Source: an uncultured Clostridia bacterium (GTDB taxonomy: Bacteria; Bacillota; Clostridia; UBA1212; UBA1255). Taken from it: a stretch of 32,811 nt of DNA. The translations under genes were made by a program, and so were the position numbers. The stretch spans positions 1 through 32,811 of the forward strand of contig CANQOI010000026.1 in assembly GCA_947625435.1 (NCBI GenBank). Reading direction: 5' to 3'. Below, piece after piece: positions 14,494 through 23,226 of the stretch (position 1 is the first letter of the stretch; every line of letters begins with the position of its first letter). The notes beneath the pieces are model-generated. The model saw only the letters and a list, made by a program, of their open reading frames with translations. It was not told where the DNA came from and did no database searches.

Positions 14494-15177
14494 TTATTCG
14501 TAATCGTAATAATCCCTGTTCTTCTCGGCGGCTATCATGTCAAGATCGTCTTTTGTTATGATCTTTCCGTCGAATGCTTCCTGAAGTCCGTACAGCCTGC
14601 CGTCCTTTACGACGGACAGTGCGCGTCCCCCGGAATAATGTATCTTAACGCCCTCTACGGTCTGTACCCACGGCGTACCCGTCTTATCGGTTATCAGATC
14701 GTCTATGAGCACGACGATCGCCCCGTTGTAAGTGCCGCAGTACGAGCCCACTATTATATCCCCGAGCCCGGCATTCCGGTATGCGCTGTCCTTGCTCTGC
14801 ATTTCATTTATGTATATCTGCTTTATCGAATTTATCTCGGCAGTGCTGAGGCCCTCCGCCCCGGTTCCTCCCGCTTCCGGAGACAAGGTCGGCAGAGATG
14901 GAGAATACGACGGAAGATGCGACGGAGAATGTGAAGGAGGACGCAAGGGAGAGGAAGATGAAGAGGGGGAAGGCGACGGCGACCGAGGCGACGGAGCCGC
15001 GCTGTAAGGCGAATATGCGGGCTGCGTACTCCCGGTAGCTTCTCCCGCAGGCATTCTCATACCCCGCGTACTGCATGCGCCCAGAACAGACATAAAAGCG
15101 GCTCCCGCCAGAACGGCGGCGCACCTTCTGCAGCCTTTGGCATGCGGCTTTATATTTCTTTCATCGCTGTTTCTCAT
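14494..15177 (-). CDS. Lipoprotein with Ser/Pro-rich linker, function unknown
   Basis: This 227-residue protein begins with a basic N-terminus and a hydrophobic stretch ending in the lipobox LGAC (AVLAGAAFMSVLGACS), so it is expected to be lipidated and held on the outer face of the membrane. A linker of about 60 residues dominated by Ser and Pro follows, with repeated SPS units. The C-terminal domain of about 115 residues starts at STAEINSIKQIYINEM and contains NAGLGDIIVGSYCGTYNGAIVVL; I do not recognise its family. The ATG at 15177 has GGAGG 9 nt upstream; an upstream ATG at 15210 lacks one. The linker DNA is strongly purine-rich on the plus strand. It diverges from the GDPD gene. Confidence 0.85.
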   Translation of the reverse strand: MRNSDERNIKPHAKGCRRCAAVLAGAAFMSVLGACSTRGMRMPAGEATGSTQPAYSPYSAAPSPRSPSPSPSSSSSPLRPPSHSPSHLPSYSPSLPTLSPEAGGTGAEGLSTAEINSIKQIYINEMQSKDSAYRNAGLGDIIVGSYCGTYNGAIVVLIDDLITDKTGTPWVQTVEGVKIHYSGGRALSVVKDGRLYGLQEAFDGKIITKDDLDMIAAEKNRDYYDYE

Positions 15178-15339
15178 ATAAAAGTACCTCCGCTTCGTGC
15201 TTTTGCCCACAGAGTACCACAGAAATATTTTTATTTCAAGAAATCCGGTAAGCTGTTGCGCCGGCGCATTTATGCGTATATAATTGCCGGAGTTTCAAAT
15301 AATGCCGGCACGTCCGGCAGAGCTGTGAGGTATAACGAT

Positions 15340-16074
15340 ATGGATAAAAACAATATTATTGCCGAAGGTCACCGCGGATACTGCGCGATGTACCCCGAAA
15401 ATACTCTCATTTCCTATATAGCCGCCATGGAGCTGGGAGTGGACGCTTTCGAGTTCGACATATGGCTGTCCAAGGACAAAGTACCCGTTCTCATGCATGA
15501 CGGGAATGCCATGCGCACATGCGGCACGGACAGGCATCTCCGCGATATGACGCTGGAGGAGATAAAGCAGCTGGACGCGGGACGCAGGTTCGACGAACGT
15601 TTTACCGGCATACGCGTTCCCACTCTCGAGGAAATGCTCGGCACGGTGCGCGCCGTCGATCCCGATTTCCGTCTGGGCGTCGAGATAAAGGAATACACCG
15701 AGGAAACGGTGGATATATCCGTAAAGCTCCTGAAGGAATACGGATTTTTCGACAGGTGCTGGTTCTACTGCTTCAATGCGCGCATCATACGCTATCTCAA
15801 ATCGGAATACAACGCGCGTACCATGGGTTATCCCAAGAGATTCATGCATGAATTCGAGGACGGCACGTATTCATTTTACGATGAGATAGGCATAGACGCG
15901 CGCATCATGGGCACAGACGAGCTGGCGGAATACCGGGCTATGAACCTGCCTATGCACATTTACTGCTGCGATACCGAAGAATCGGTGCGCATGGCCATAG
16001 AAAGCGGCGCATCCCTCATAACGGCAAACGACCCGAAGCCGCTGCTGCGCATATTAAAGGGCCGCGAGTTCTAA
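15340..16074 (+). CDS. Glycerophosphodiester phosphodiesterase (GDPD family)
   Basis: GDPD enzymes split glycerophosphodiesters into glycerol-3-phosphate and an alcohol. The 244-residue protein has the catalytic H11-R12-G13 with P19-E20-N21-T22, the metal-binding FEFD (E38, D40), and the second catalytic histidine in LMHDG (H53). No signal peptide is present, so it is cytoplasmic, as in UgpQ. The ATG at 15340 has GAGG 9 nt upstream; the long in-frame upstream extension has no family similarity and overlaps the divergent lipoprotein gene. Its last 21 bp overlap the convergent DUF4091 gene. Confidence 0.93.
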   Translation: MDKNNIIAEGHRGYCAMYPENTLISYIAAMELGVDAFEFDIWLSKDKVPVLMHDGNAMRTCGTDRHLRDMTLEEIKQLDAGRRFDERFTGIRVPTLEEMLGTVRAVDPDFRLGVEIKEYTEETVDISVKLLKEYGFFDRCWFYCFNARIIRYLKSEYNARTMGYPKRFMHEFEDGTYSFYDEIGIDARIMGTDELAEYRAMNLPMHIYCCDTEESVRMAIESGASLITANDPKPLLRILKGREF

Positions 16075-17604
16075 GAGCCTTTCCGCGGCGCGGCACAGCG
16101 CGTCGCTGTCTGATGTATAATTCTCAAAGTCGGTGCACACCGAACGCAATATTTCGGCTGTTTCATCCGGCTTTTTACGGGCGCATATCGCGATGAGCTC
16201 CGCATCCTGATTGCCGTCGCGCGTATTTATGAAGCGTGCGGACAGCTTGAGGGAGCGGCGCTCCTTATCGGGATAAACGATATTTCCGTCTCCCTTGAAT
16301 CTGGCATCCGGGCCCGTGCCGTAGAGCGGGCTTGAATTCCAGTAATTGAAGCCCCAATGCAGAAAGCCGTCAATGCCGTTTGCCTTGCACGCCCATGTCA
16401 TCATACGCGAGCGCATGAAGGGCATGTCTATGAATTTGTTGAGCCACCAGCCGTTTTCCGGGAAGCAGCACGAGTATGCCCACAGCTCTTTCCCGTTCTC
16501 GCGGCGGTCCCTGAAATATCCGGGGTCCTGCGCGTACACGTCCAGGCGCGGCACGAACCAGTCGGCGCTCTCTGCCAGCAGTTTCGCGGTCTCGAGCATA
16601 TCGAGAGGCTCTCCGCACGGTATGCCGGGCGCGGCTCTGCGTATGATCTCCCTCTCCCATTTCCACGTGCCGTCGGTATGCGGTTCATCTTCTATATGTG
16701 TCCTGAATCTGCCCGTAAGTCCGCGGCTGTCTATGTGTCCCGAGAGCGCGGTGTAGAGCGACGTAAGGAACAGAGCGCCCTCATCTGACGGAACATCGAT
16801 CCTAACGCTCTCCGAACCGTATCCTATCGCTTCGAGGCTCCTTCCGTTCACGCTTTCGGTGAAAGCGCCTATCGTAAAGGCCTTCGCGCATCCCGCGTTT
16901 ATGAATACGTCCGTGAAACGGTCGAATATATCCCATTTGTATTCCCATGTGTCTTTTCCCGTTCTCCTGCTCCCCGCGGCGCGCAGAAGCTGTAAAACAG
17001 GCACCAATACCGCGTTGTTGCGCATTTCACGGAAAATATGAGCCGTTTTCTCAAGAGCTTCCCACCACCTGCCGCCGAACAGCTCGCCCGGCGCGAAATC
17101 CGGTATATCCGATAAATTGAAGAAATATTCGTGGCCGAAGGTGCCGCGGTCGCAGGGCGGGAGCGTCACGTCCGCTACGTCGAGGGCGATCTCGGCGGCG
17201 TATTCTCCCCCGCCGGTCCCGACTGTCACGGTGTATTCGGTGCATACGGCGGCGGCTTCGGGCGGCACAAAGAAGTCGACCCATATCCCCTGAGCGGCAT
17301 GGGCGGGCACTTCGCGCGGGCCGATATCCTCCGTGAGCTCCGTAAGCTCGTCCGGATATGCGGCGTTATCGTTGAACCTGCGGTATTCCTGGTAAAATAT
17401 GCGCACGTTCCCGGCTTTCTCTCCCTTTGCCTTATTTAAGACCCGCACAGACCGTATTTCAAAGGGCGCCAGATCGCGGAGCATTATCTGCGCCGATATA
17501 TATGCGTTCTTAGGCGTGCGGAGCGTGATGCTGCCCGACGAGCCTTTGCCCGGTCTTGCATTCTGAAACAACTGTTTTGCCGAGTTCTCAATCCATAATT
17601 CCAT
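16054..17604 (-). CDS. DUF4091 domain protein, glycoside-hydrolase-like
   Basis: This 516-residue protein begins with a beta-sandwich-like region (to about 160), followed by an (alpha/beta)8-like part (FGHEYFFNLSDIPDF onward) and a C-terminal segment with YFRDRRENGKELWAYSCC, RMMTWACKANGIDGFLHWGFNYW and NIVYPDKE. These are the hallmarks of DUF4091, a domain in uncharacterised glycosidase-like proteins. Candidate acids include E in THIEDEPH, but no activity can be assigned. There is no signal peptide, so it is cytoplasmic. GGAGG lies 10 nt before the ATG. It follows the LacI-type gene by 58 bp on the same strand, which suggests control by that regulator, and overlaps the GDPD gene tail to tail by 21 bp. 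Confidence 0.85.
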   Translation of the reverse strand: MELWIENSAKQLFQNARPGKGSSGSITLRTPKNAYISAQIMLRDLAPFEIRSVRVLNKAKGEKAGNVRIFYQEYRRFNDNAAYPDELTELTEDIGPREVPAHAAQGIWVDFFVPPEAAAVCTEYTVTVGTGGGEYAAEIALDVADVTLPPCDRGTFGHEYFFNLSDIPDFAPGELFGGRWWEALEKTAHIFREMRNNAVLVPVLQLLRAAGSRRTGKDTWEYKWDIFDRFTDVFINAGCAKAFTIGAFTESVNGRSLEAIGYGSESVRIDVPSDEGALFLTSLYTALSGHIDSRGLTGRFRTHIEDEPHTDGTWKWEREIIRRAAPGIPCGEPLDMLETAKLLAESADWFVPRLDVYAQDPGYFRDRRENGKELWAYSCCFPENGWWLNKFIDMPFMRSRMMTWACKANGIDGFLHWGFNYWNSSPLYGTGPDARFKGDGNIVYPDKERRSLKLSARFINTRDGNQDAELIAICARKKPDETAEILRSVCTDFENYTSDSDALCRAAERLLELAAL

Positions 17605-17662
17605 ACAAACAATCCCTCCGTTTTTTCAGGAGTATATAAGAAAGTCCGTATGCCGTCAAGCC

Positions 17663-18652
17663 TCAGAACCGGATTATCTCGGATGGAACGTAATATTTAT
17701 GCTTTTCGGGGAGTTCTCCGTTTATGCAGTATCTTCTCGCCATTTCCGCCGCTATCCTCACCTGCTCGGCGGTATCCTGCTTCACAACGGCCTCCAGCAC
17801 TCCGCTCGATACATATTGCTCATTGATATGGGCATTTTCGAAGCCGAGGCAGCGCACACTGCCTTCCATGCCCATTTTCCTGATAGCTCCGCATAAATAC
17901 GGCGTCAATCCGTCAGGCGCAAAAACGCAGTCGAAGCTGAAGCTCTGACTTATACGGTATATCGAGCGCGCGAGCTGCGACGAGAAATCCTTCGTACCGA
18001 GGGGCGGCAGAGGCGCATACCTCAATGTATACCTGCCGGGTCCCGCGAGTACATCCCTGAAGCCTTCCACGCGTTTCACATGGTTCTGAATATCACCGCA
18101 GTACATTATCAGTATATTGCCGTATGAATGGCGTTCTGCATAGTATCCGGCAAGCTGTGCCCCGTCCCCGTAGCTGTCGCTTCCTATAAAATAAATATGA
18201 TCTTCATCTGTATCGCCGTCCTCCGTAAGTAGGAAGACAGGTACCGAACACGGCACGTTGCGGACAGCGCTCATAAAGGCGGACGGAGCGGACATAAGTA
18301 TGCATTTTGCTCTGCACCCCAGCGCCTGTTCTATATATTTTGAAACGATAAATGTGTTCTCCGGTATGACATTGATGCTCGAATATATATTCAGCTTATC
18401 ACGGGCATGCAGATATTTATTTATGAGCGTATGTGATATCTTGTGCCAGAAGAATACGGGCACATCCGGAAGTATTGCATATATATCAACATCATGCGGC
18501 GCAGGTATATCTATCATGTTATCGCATATATACCTGTATATCCTGTATCTCCTGTCGGCACTCACGCCGCCGCTGTGATTTACGACCTTGGAGACAGTCG
18601 ATATGCTGTTATTTGTAGCCTCCGCTATTTCAGTTAACAATTTATGCAACAT
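17663..18652 (-). CDS. LacI-family transcriptional regulator
   Basis: This 329-residue protein has an N-terminal helix-turn-helix (LTEIAEATNNSISTVSKVVNHSGGVSADRRYRI, residues about 5-37) with the LacI pattern, including the ST-V-S-K-V-x-N turn. A periplasmic-binding-protein-like sensor domain follows, with YFIGSDSYGDGAQLAGYYAERH and RVEGFRDVL. It is expected to bind a sugar or sugar phosphate and control nearby carbohydrate genes. It diverges from the GH28 gene, sharing a 117-bp intergenic region, and is followed by the DUF4091 gene. GGAGG lies 11 nt before the ATG. I could not identify a clear operator. Confidence 0.92.
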   Translation of the reverse strand: MLHKLLTEIAEATNNSISTVSKVVNHSGGVSADRRYRIYRYICDNMIDIPAPHDVDIYAILPDVPVFFWHKISHTLINKYLHARDKLNIYSSINVIPENTFIVSKYIEQALGCRAKCILMSAPSAFMSAVRNVPCSVPVFLLTEDGDTDEDHIYFIGSDSYGDGAQLAGYYAERHSYGNILIMYCGDIQNHVKRVEGFRDVLAGPGRYTLRYAPLPPLGTKDFSSQLARSIYRISQSFSFDCVFAPDGLTPYLCGAIRKMGMEGSVRCLGFENAHINEQYVSSGVLEAVVKQDTAEQVRIAAEMARRYCINGELPEKHKYYVPSEIIRF

Positions 18653-18690
18653 GCCACAAAAAACCTCCGCATTTTTGTATCAGACGCACA

Positions 18691-18722
18691 TGAACAGAAA
18701 TATTCAAGTGTTTATAATTATA
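18691..18722 (+). promoter_or_regulatory. Possible promoter of the GH28 gene with an AT palindrome
   Basis: A TATAAT at 18713-18718 lies within the perfect palindrome TATAATTATA (18713-18722), about 50 bp before the GH28 ATG. The -35 match is poor, and a second TATAAT occurs at 18737-18742. The region lies between the LacI-type gene and GH28, so regulator sites are expected here, but none is certain. Confidence 0.35.
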
Positions 18723-18769
18723 TTGTGTTTATTTTTTATAATCAAATTCAAAGAAAGGAAGTTTGTTAA

Positions 18770-21700
18770 ATGTTTGGTAAGAAAAGCTTCAGAAGGCCAC
18801 GGCTGATAGCGGCACTGCTCACGGCCGCGATCGGCGTCACGATGATGCCCGCAGGCGTTATCTCGGCGGAAGGCGCATTTGAAGGATGGACTGTCGACGA
18901 AAATCAATGGTCATATTCGGACGGCGGCACTGTCATAACTTCTAAAGGCAATATGCTGGACTCATTACAGTCGTCAGGAACGGTCACCGCAAATAAGATA
19001 GACTTTTCCGCTTCTGTACAGAATGTACTGAGCAGCGTAGACGGAAACATAGGGCTGTACTATCAGTGTCAGAACGGAGAAGATTACTTTTTTGAATATA
19101 ATTCCGTTTATAATTTTCTGAGGATACGAAAGCTCGTCAATGATGCAACTGTCACGGAAAAGACCGTTTCGTATACATTGGAAAACGGCGAATGGTACGA
19201 TTTCAGCGTTATTCTGCTCGATTCGGTGGTGGAATTCTATGTGAACAACACTCTCATGATGACGCAGAGCGGAGATTTCGGAAATATATTTGAAAACGGC
19301 AGGTGCAGGATACAGGGATACAATACTGTTTTCTCTCTGAAGAACTGTGTGTTCGGCGAGTACAGCGAAAAAGATCCGGGCGAAGCGGACTGGATCTACA
19401 ATCAGAACTGGATCCTCAATGAAGACGGATCGATCACGTCCAACGGAACGGAGGATATATGTAAGATAGAATCGCAGGGCTCTGTCAATGTAAACTGCAT
19501 CGAGTTTTCGGCGAAGATCGAAAAAGTGCGCAGCGAGATCGACGGCAACATAGGCGTATATTATCAGTGCCCCACCGGAGACGATATATTTTTCGAATAT
19601 AACACCGTGCTGCGTATCGTGCGCATAAGACGTTTTACGGGCGGAGCGGACATACATATCTCACCGGCACGCGCCGTCGAGGTCACAGAGGGTGAGTGGC
19701 ACGACTTTAAAGTCATACTCGACGAGGAAATAGTCATATTTTACATAGACGGCGAGATCGCAGGCTCCGCCGAAGGGTCGTTCACCGGTATGTTTGAAAA
19801 CGGGCTGTGCCATATACAGGGATACAACACCACCATATCGGTCAGATTGAGCAATCTTAAAAACGATACGACGACCGTTTATAAATACGACCTTGAGTTT
19901 GAAAAGGTTTCATCGATAAACGGTTTTACGGCGCAGAACGGCAGCGTTTCCTACGGCGACGGTTCACTCGTTTACTCCATTCAGGGAGCGGATTCTTCTC
20001 TGAGGACGCCTGTGCTTCAGACAGCGGCGGGAGATAAGTATTCCGCGCTGCTGCCCCTCAGAAATACCATATTCCTGAGAATGAAAAACAACACGGGTGC
20101 TTCGAAGCTGAAGGTCAGTGTGATAACGACAAACCAGATAAATTATTCCGAATCCACTGCAAAAACGATCGATATCGCACCGAATTCAGATTTTTGTTCT
20201 TATTTTGTAAATCTGTCCGATCTTAAACTTTCCGGCTATCTGCGTCAGATAGAACTGGAGCCTGTGGGAGCGGCATCGGGAAGCATTGAGATCGACACTA
20301 TATCTTTCGAAAGAGAGGATCCCATTACCGAGAGCGCCGGCACCGTACTTGAATGCACGGCTGACGAGAACACGGTAACGGTTAAAGGAAGACTTAAGGA
20401 GGAGTACAGAGGCAAACGTGTTTCTTTATACGAAACGTCTCTTTCTAATGTACATGAAACACTGAGCGGAAGCCCCGTCGCCACTGTGACGGCGGACGGA
20501 CTTGATTTTACGATCAGCATACCGCTGTACAATAAAGGTGTGTCGCGTCTGTCATCGCTGTTCCTTGTCGGCGTTGACGGCGTAAAATGCGGCAAGAGCT
20601 TCAACATTTCCAATTACAGGGATTTTGAGTCAAATCCGTATGAATTTTCACTGCCGTCATTCAGCGTAAATGTCACCGACGCGCCTTACAGCGCAAAGGG
20701 AGACGCTTTTACGGACGACACTGCCTCGATACAGGCGGCGATAGACGATGTGAACGCACACGGAGGCGGAACCGTCATTTTACCGGGAGAAGCGGAAAAT
20801 CCTTACGGGAAACGGTATATCGTCACGAATATCGTTCTGAAGGACAACGTTGAGCTCAGGATAGAGAAGGGCGCCGTTCTGTGGCAGTCTCCGAGGATAG
20901 CGGATTATAAGTATGACGCTGTTTACGGGCACGACATCGTGATCCCCGGCGTCAACTGGACACATGCGGGACTCGCGCACAATCTGCCTCTCGTTCAGGC
21001 ATATGAGGCCGAAAATGTACGTATAACGGGCGGCGGTACGATACGCTCTATGGATTCGGGAAGCGAATGTGAGGACGGTGTGAACGGCGGCACTATATGG
21101 ACGGGATGCCCCTCGAGGATACACGCGATACCCATAGGATTCTACGGCTGTAAAAATGTGGAGATATCGGATATCACTCTGCTCCGCACCAACATTTACC
21201 ATATCGTTCTGTACGCCTGTGAGAATGCCTATGTGGGTAATGTGATGATGAAGGAGGTCACATGTGCCAGCGGCGACGGAATATCACTCTCTGTCGGAAC
21301 TCATGACGTAATGGTAAACCGCTGCTTCCTGTTTACAAACGACGACAGCGTAGTGCTCTGCTCAAGTTATAACGACCCGCGCGGTCTTACGTGGTGGAAG
21401 GCAAGACCGGATCAGGACAATTCGATAAGGAACGTTACCGTATGCCACAGCAGTCTCGTAGGCGGTCACGGCGTTACGTTCATCACATGGGGAACGAACA
21501 ATCCCGATCTGTCAAAGAACGAGATCAAAAATATAGATGTTTACGACAATGTCCTGAACTGGATAGGAACATGGCCCGATAATCCGTATTACGGAAATCC
21601 CGTATTTGACAACACAGAGACGGACGACTATTCACCTGTAAAGCAGGTACGCATTTTTAACAACTATATAATGACCGCGCCGGATCTGGGTCCTATACAG

Positions 21701-22426
21701 CCCACTGATATAGTGTCCGATACAAAGCTTCACAGCAGCGAGCAGTTCCGGAACGGTGATTTTGAACGTAACGACAAGCTGCATCCGGAATGGATATCGG
21801 GTCTTTCCAACTGGACTGTTCAGGAAAACGGCGGCTCTGTGTCAACTGTCAAGTCCGGGGACGGATACTGCGGACTTATTTCAGGTAAAGCGATACTTGA
21901 ACAGGGACTCTGGCAGACTAAGTCGGGTCACCGTTTCTCGGCGGACGTCAGGGTCGATGCAGGAACGGCTCGCATATTCGTGTGCGATATACTGACAGGT
22001 GAGATACTGGCCGACAAATACGTTTCGGGAAATGAATTCAAGACTGTTTCACTCACGTATTTCGGGACAAAAAGCAATCTGTATCTCGGAGTTGAAGGTC
22101 TGAGCGACGATGCTGTTGTTTATGTAGATAATGCCAAGGTGGAATCCATACCGGATTCGGACGTGCACCCGGAGAAGATATCCGACAAGGATGAGCCTTC
22201 GCCGGAGGAGCCTACTCCCGAGGAGCCCACACCCGAGGAGCCTACTCCCGAGAAACCTACTCCCGAGGAGCCCACTCCCGAAGAACCCACACCCGAGCAG
22301 CCCGGTACCGACAATCCGCCGACGGGCGACAGCTCGAACATACTGCTTTACTGTCTTATGTTAATGGCATGTGCGATATGCACTTTCTTCGGAATGATAC
22401 GCAAGCTTAAAAAGCATGCGGAATGA
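18770..22426 (+). CDS. Wall-anchored multidomain GH28 (polygalacturonase-like) protein
   Basis: This 1218-residue protein has a signal peptide (about 1-34), two related beta-sandwich modules (about 37-205 and 206-365), a third sandwich-like region (370-520), and a right-handed beta-helix of GH28 type at about 631-930. A carbohydrate-binding-like sandwich (about 1000-1130), seven PTPEE-type repeats (1142-1176), the sorting motif NPPTGD (1182-1187), a membrane helix and a basic tail (KLKKHAE) complete it. GH28 enzymes hydrolyse galacturonic-acid linkages in pectin. Catalytic candidates are D836 (SGDG), D858/D859 (NDDS) and H900 (GGHG); the usual RIK motif is not evident, so substrate may differ. 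AAGGAAG lies 8 nt before the ATG. It is divergent from the LacI-type gene. Confidence 0.88.
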   Translation: MFGKKSFRRPRLIAALLTAAIGVTMMPAGVISAEGAFEGWTVDENQWSYSDGGTVITSKGNMLDSLQSSGTVTANKIDFSASVQNVLSSVDGNIGLYYQCQNGEDYFFEYNSVYNFLRIRKLVNDATVTEKTVSYTLENGEWYDFSVILLDSVVEFYVNNTLMMTQSGDFGNIFENGRCRIQGYNTVFSLKNCVFGEYSEKDPGEADWIYNQNWILNEDGSITSNGTEDICKIESQGSVNVNCIEFSAKIEKVRSEIDGNIGVYYQCPTGDDIFFEYNTVLRIVRIRRFTGGADIHISPARAVEVTEGEWHDFKVILDEEIVIFYIDGEIAGSAEGSFTGMFENGLCHIQGYNTTISVRLSNLKNDTTTVYKYDLEFEKVSSINGFTAQNGSVSYGDGSLVYSIQGADSSLRTPVLQTAAGDKYSALLPLRNTIFLRMKNNTGASKLKVSVITTNQINYSESTAKTIDIAPNSDFCSYFVNLSDLKLSGYLRQIELEPVGAASGSIEIDTISFEREDPITESAGTVLECTADENTVTVKGRLKEEYRGKRVSLYETSLSNVHETLSGSPVATVTADGLDFTISIPLYNKGVSRLSSLFLVGVDGVKCGKSFNISNYRDFESNPYEFSLPSFSVNVTDAPYSAKGDAFTDDTASIQAAIDDVNAHGGGTVILPGEAENPYGKRYIVTNIVLKDNVELRIEKGAVLWQSPRIADYKYDAVYGHDIVIPGVNWTHAGLAHNLPLVQAYEAENVRITGGGTIRSMDSGSECEDGVNGGTIWTGCPSRIHAIPIGFYGCKNVEISDITLLRTNIYHIVLYACENAYVGNVMMKEVTCASGDGISLSVGTHDVMVNRCFLFTNDDSVVLCSSYNDPRGLTWWKARPDQDNSIRNVTVCHSSLVGGHGVTFITWGTNNPDLSKNEIKNIDVYDNVLNWIGTWPDNPYYGNPVFDNTETDDYSPVKQVRIFNNYIMTAPDLGPIQPTDIVSDTKLHSSEQFRNGDFERNDKLHPEWISGLSNWTVQENGGSVSTVKSGDGYCGLISGKAILEQGLWQTKSGHRFSADVRVDAGTARIFVCDILTGEILADKYVSGNEFKTVSLTYFGTKSNLYLGVEGLSDDAVVYVDNAKVESIPDSDVHPEKISDKDEPSPEEPTPEEPTPEEPTPEKPTPEEPTPEEPTPEQPGTDNPPTGDSSNILLYCLMLMACAICTFFGMIRKLKKHAE
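22193..22297 (+). repeat. Seven 15-bp repeats encoding PTPEE-type units
   Basis: Seven in-frame 15-bp units, with variation mostly at third positions, encode an E-P-(T/S)-P-E linker near the C-terminus of the GH28 protein. It is a wall-spanning spacer and a likely site of length variation between strains. Confidence 0.9.
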
Positions 22427-22434
22427 GAATGATA

Positions 22435-22475
22435 ATGCGCCGCTCTGTTTACCGGGGCGGCGCATTTCTTTTTAA
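22435..22475. terminator. Terminator shared by the GH28 and rubrerythrin genes
   Basis: A perfect 9-bp stem (22435-22443 with 22457-22465, ATGCGCCGC/GCGGCGCAT) is followed on the plus strand by TTCTTTTTAAAT. It lies just after the GH28 stop. On the minus strand it follows the rubrerythrin stop, with a weaker ATTATCATT tail. Confidence 0.8.
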
Positions 22476-22518
22476 ATATTAAAATATCAAAATATCAAAA
22501 CATCTTACAGGCTCTTGA

Positions 22519-23067
22519 TCAGCCGAAATATCTCTTGAGCAGTCCCTCAAAGCCTTTGCCGTGACGCGCCTCGTCCTTAGCCATTTCATGAACCGTGTCA
22601 TGTATAGCGTCGAGATTGAGCTTCTTGGCCAGCGTAGCAAGATCCTTCTTGCCCTTTGTAGCGCCGTTTTCCGCGGCAACTCTGAGCTCGAGATTCTTCT
22701 TAGTGCTGTCCGTTACGCACTCTCCGAGAAGCTCCGCGAACTTAGCGGCATGCTCGGCTTCTTCAGCGGCAGCCAGCTTATAAAAAGCGCCTATTTCCGG
22801 ATAGCCCTCGCGTTCGGCAACACGTGCCATGGCAAGATACATACCAACCTCGGTGCATTCGCCTTCGAAATTGGCTCTGAGTCCGGCTACTACTTCGGGA
22901 TCAACATCCTTGGCAACGCCTACTCTGTGTTCATCTGCCCATACAAGACCGCCTTCACTTTCCTGCTCCTTAAACTTTGATGCCGGCGCCTTGCATACCG
23001 GGCATGATTCCGGCGGATTGTCTCCCTCATAAACGTATCCGCAGACCATACAAACATACTTTTTCAT
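22519..23067 (-). CDS. Rubrerythrin with N-terminal rubredoxin domain (reverse rubrerythrin)
   Basis: Rubrerythrins reduce hydrogen peroxide in anaerobes. The 182-residue protein starts with a rubredoxin-like iron site (C6-x2-C9 and C22-x2-C25), then a ferritin-like four-helix bundle with carboxylate and histidine ligands ([36 protein letters not shown]). The rubredoxin domain is at the N-terminus, the reverse of the classical order, as in clostridial reverse rubrerythrins. GGAGG lies 8 nt before the ATG at 23067; an ATG five codons upstream overlaps that site and is rejected. A strong promoter lies upstream. The gene stands alone and converges on GH28. Confidence 0.94.
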   Translation of the reverse strand: MKKYVCMVCGYVYEGDNPPESCPVCKAPASKFKEQESEGGLVWADEHRVGVAKDVDPEVVAGLRANFEGECTEVGMYLAMARVAEREGYPEIGAFYKLAAAEEAEHAAKFAELLGECVTDSTKKNLELRVAAENGATKGKKDLATLAKKLNLDAIHDTVHEMAKDEARHGKGFEGLLKRYFG

Positions 23068-23096
23068 AATAAGTACCTCCAATTCATCAAAATATG

Positions 23097-23112
23097 TACT
23101 GTAATACCAGTA
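23097..23112. promoter_or_regulatory. Inverted repeat in the rubrerythrin leader
   Basis: TACTG-6-CAGTA forms a 16-bp dyad just downstream of the predicted transcription start. Its position would suit a repressor of an oxidative-stress gene, but the sequence does not match the PerR box I know. Confidence 0.4.
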
Positions 23113-23127
23113 TCCTTCAGTGAAAGA

Positions 23128-23155
23128 AGTATACCATTTTTGAAACGAATGTCAA
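23128..23155 (-). promoter_or_regulatory. Promoter of the rubrerythrin gene
   Basis: Minus strand: TTGACA (23155-23150), 16 bp, TATACT (23133-23128). Both hexamers are close to sigma-A consensus, giving a leader of about 54 nt. Confidence 0.85.
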
Positions 23156-23176
23156 TTCTTTTAATTCTGAAATCAT

Positions 23177-23205
23177 TTGACACCGGGCCGTTATTGTGGT
23201 AGCAT
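23177..23205 (+). promoter_or_regulatory. Promoter of the beta-sandwich lipoprotein gene
   Basis: TTGACA (23177-23182), 17 bp, TAGCAT (23200-23205). The -35 is perfect and the -10 matches at four of six positions. The leader of about 70 nt holds a perfect 16-bp palindrome. Confidence 0.6.
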
Positions 23206-23226
23206 TCCCGTATTAAGTTAATGTTT

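Noticed and set aside
15142-15339. N-terminal extension of the GDPD protein
   Set aside because: It lacks a ribosome binding site, overlaps the divergent lipoprotein start and has no GDPD similarity; the ATG at 15340 has both a GAGG and the family N-terminus.
18974-19657. 227-codon minus-strand reading frame inside the GH28 gene
   Set aside because: Antisense shadow caused by the composition of the two beta-sandwich modules.
22193-22297. Possible CRISPR-like repeat array
   Set aside because: The repeats are contiguous 15-bp coding units without spacers and encode a PTPEE linker.
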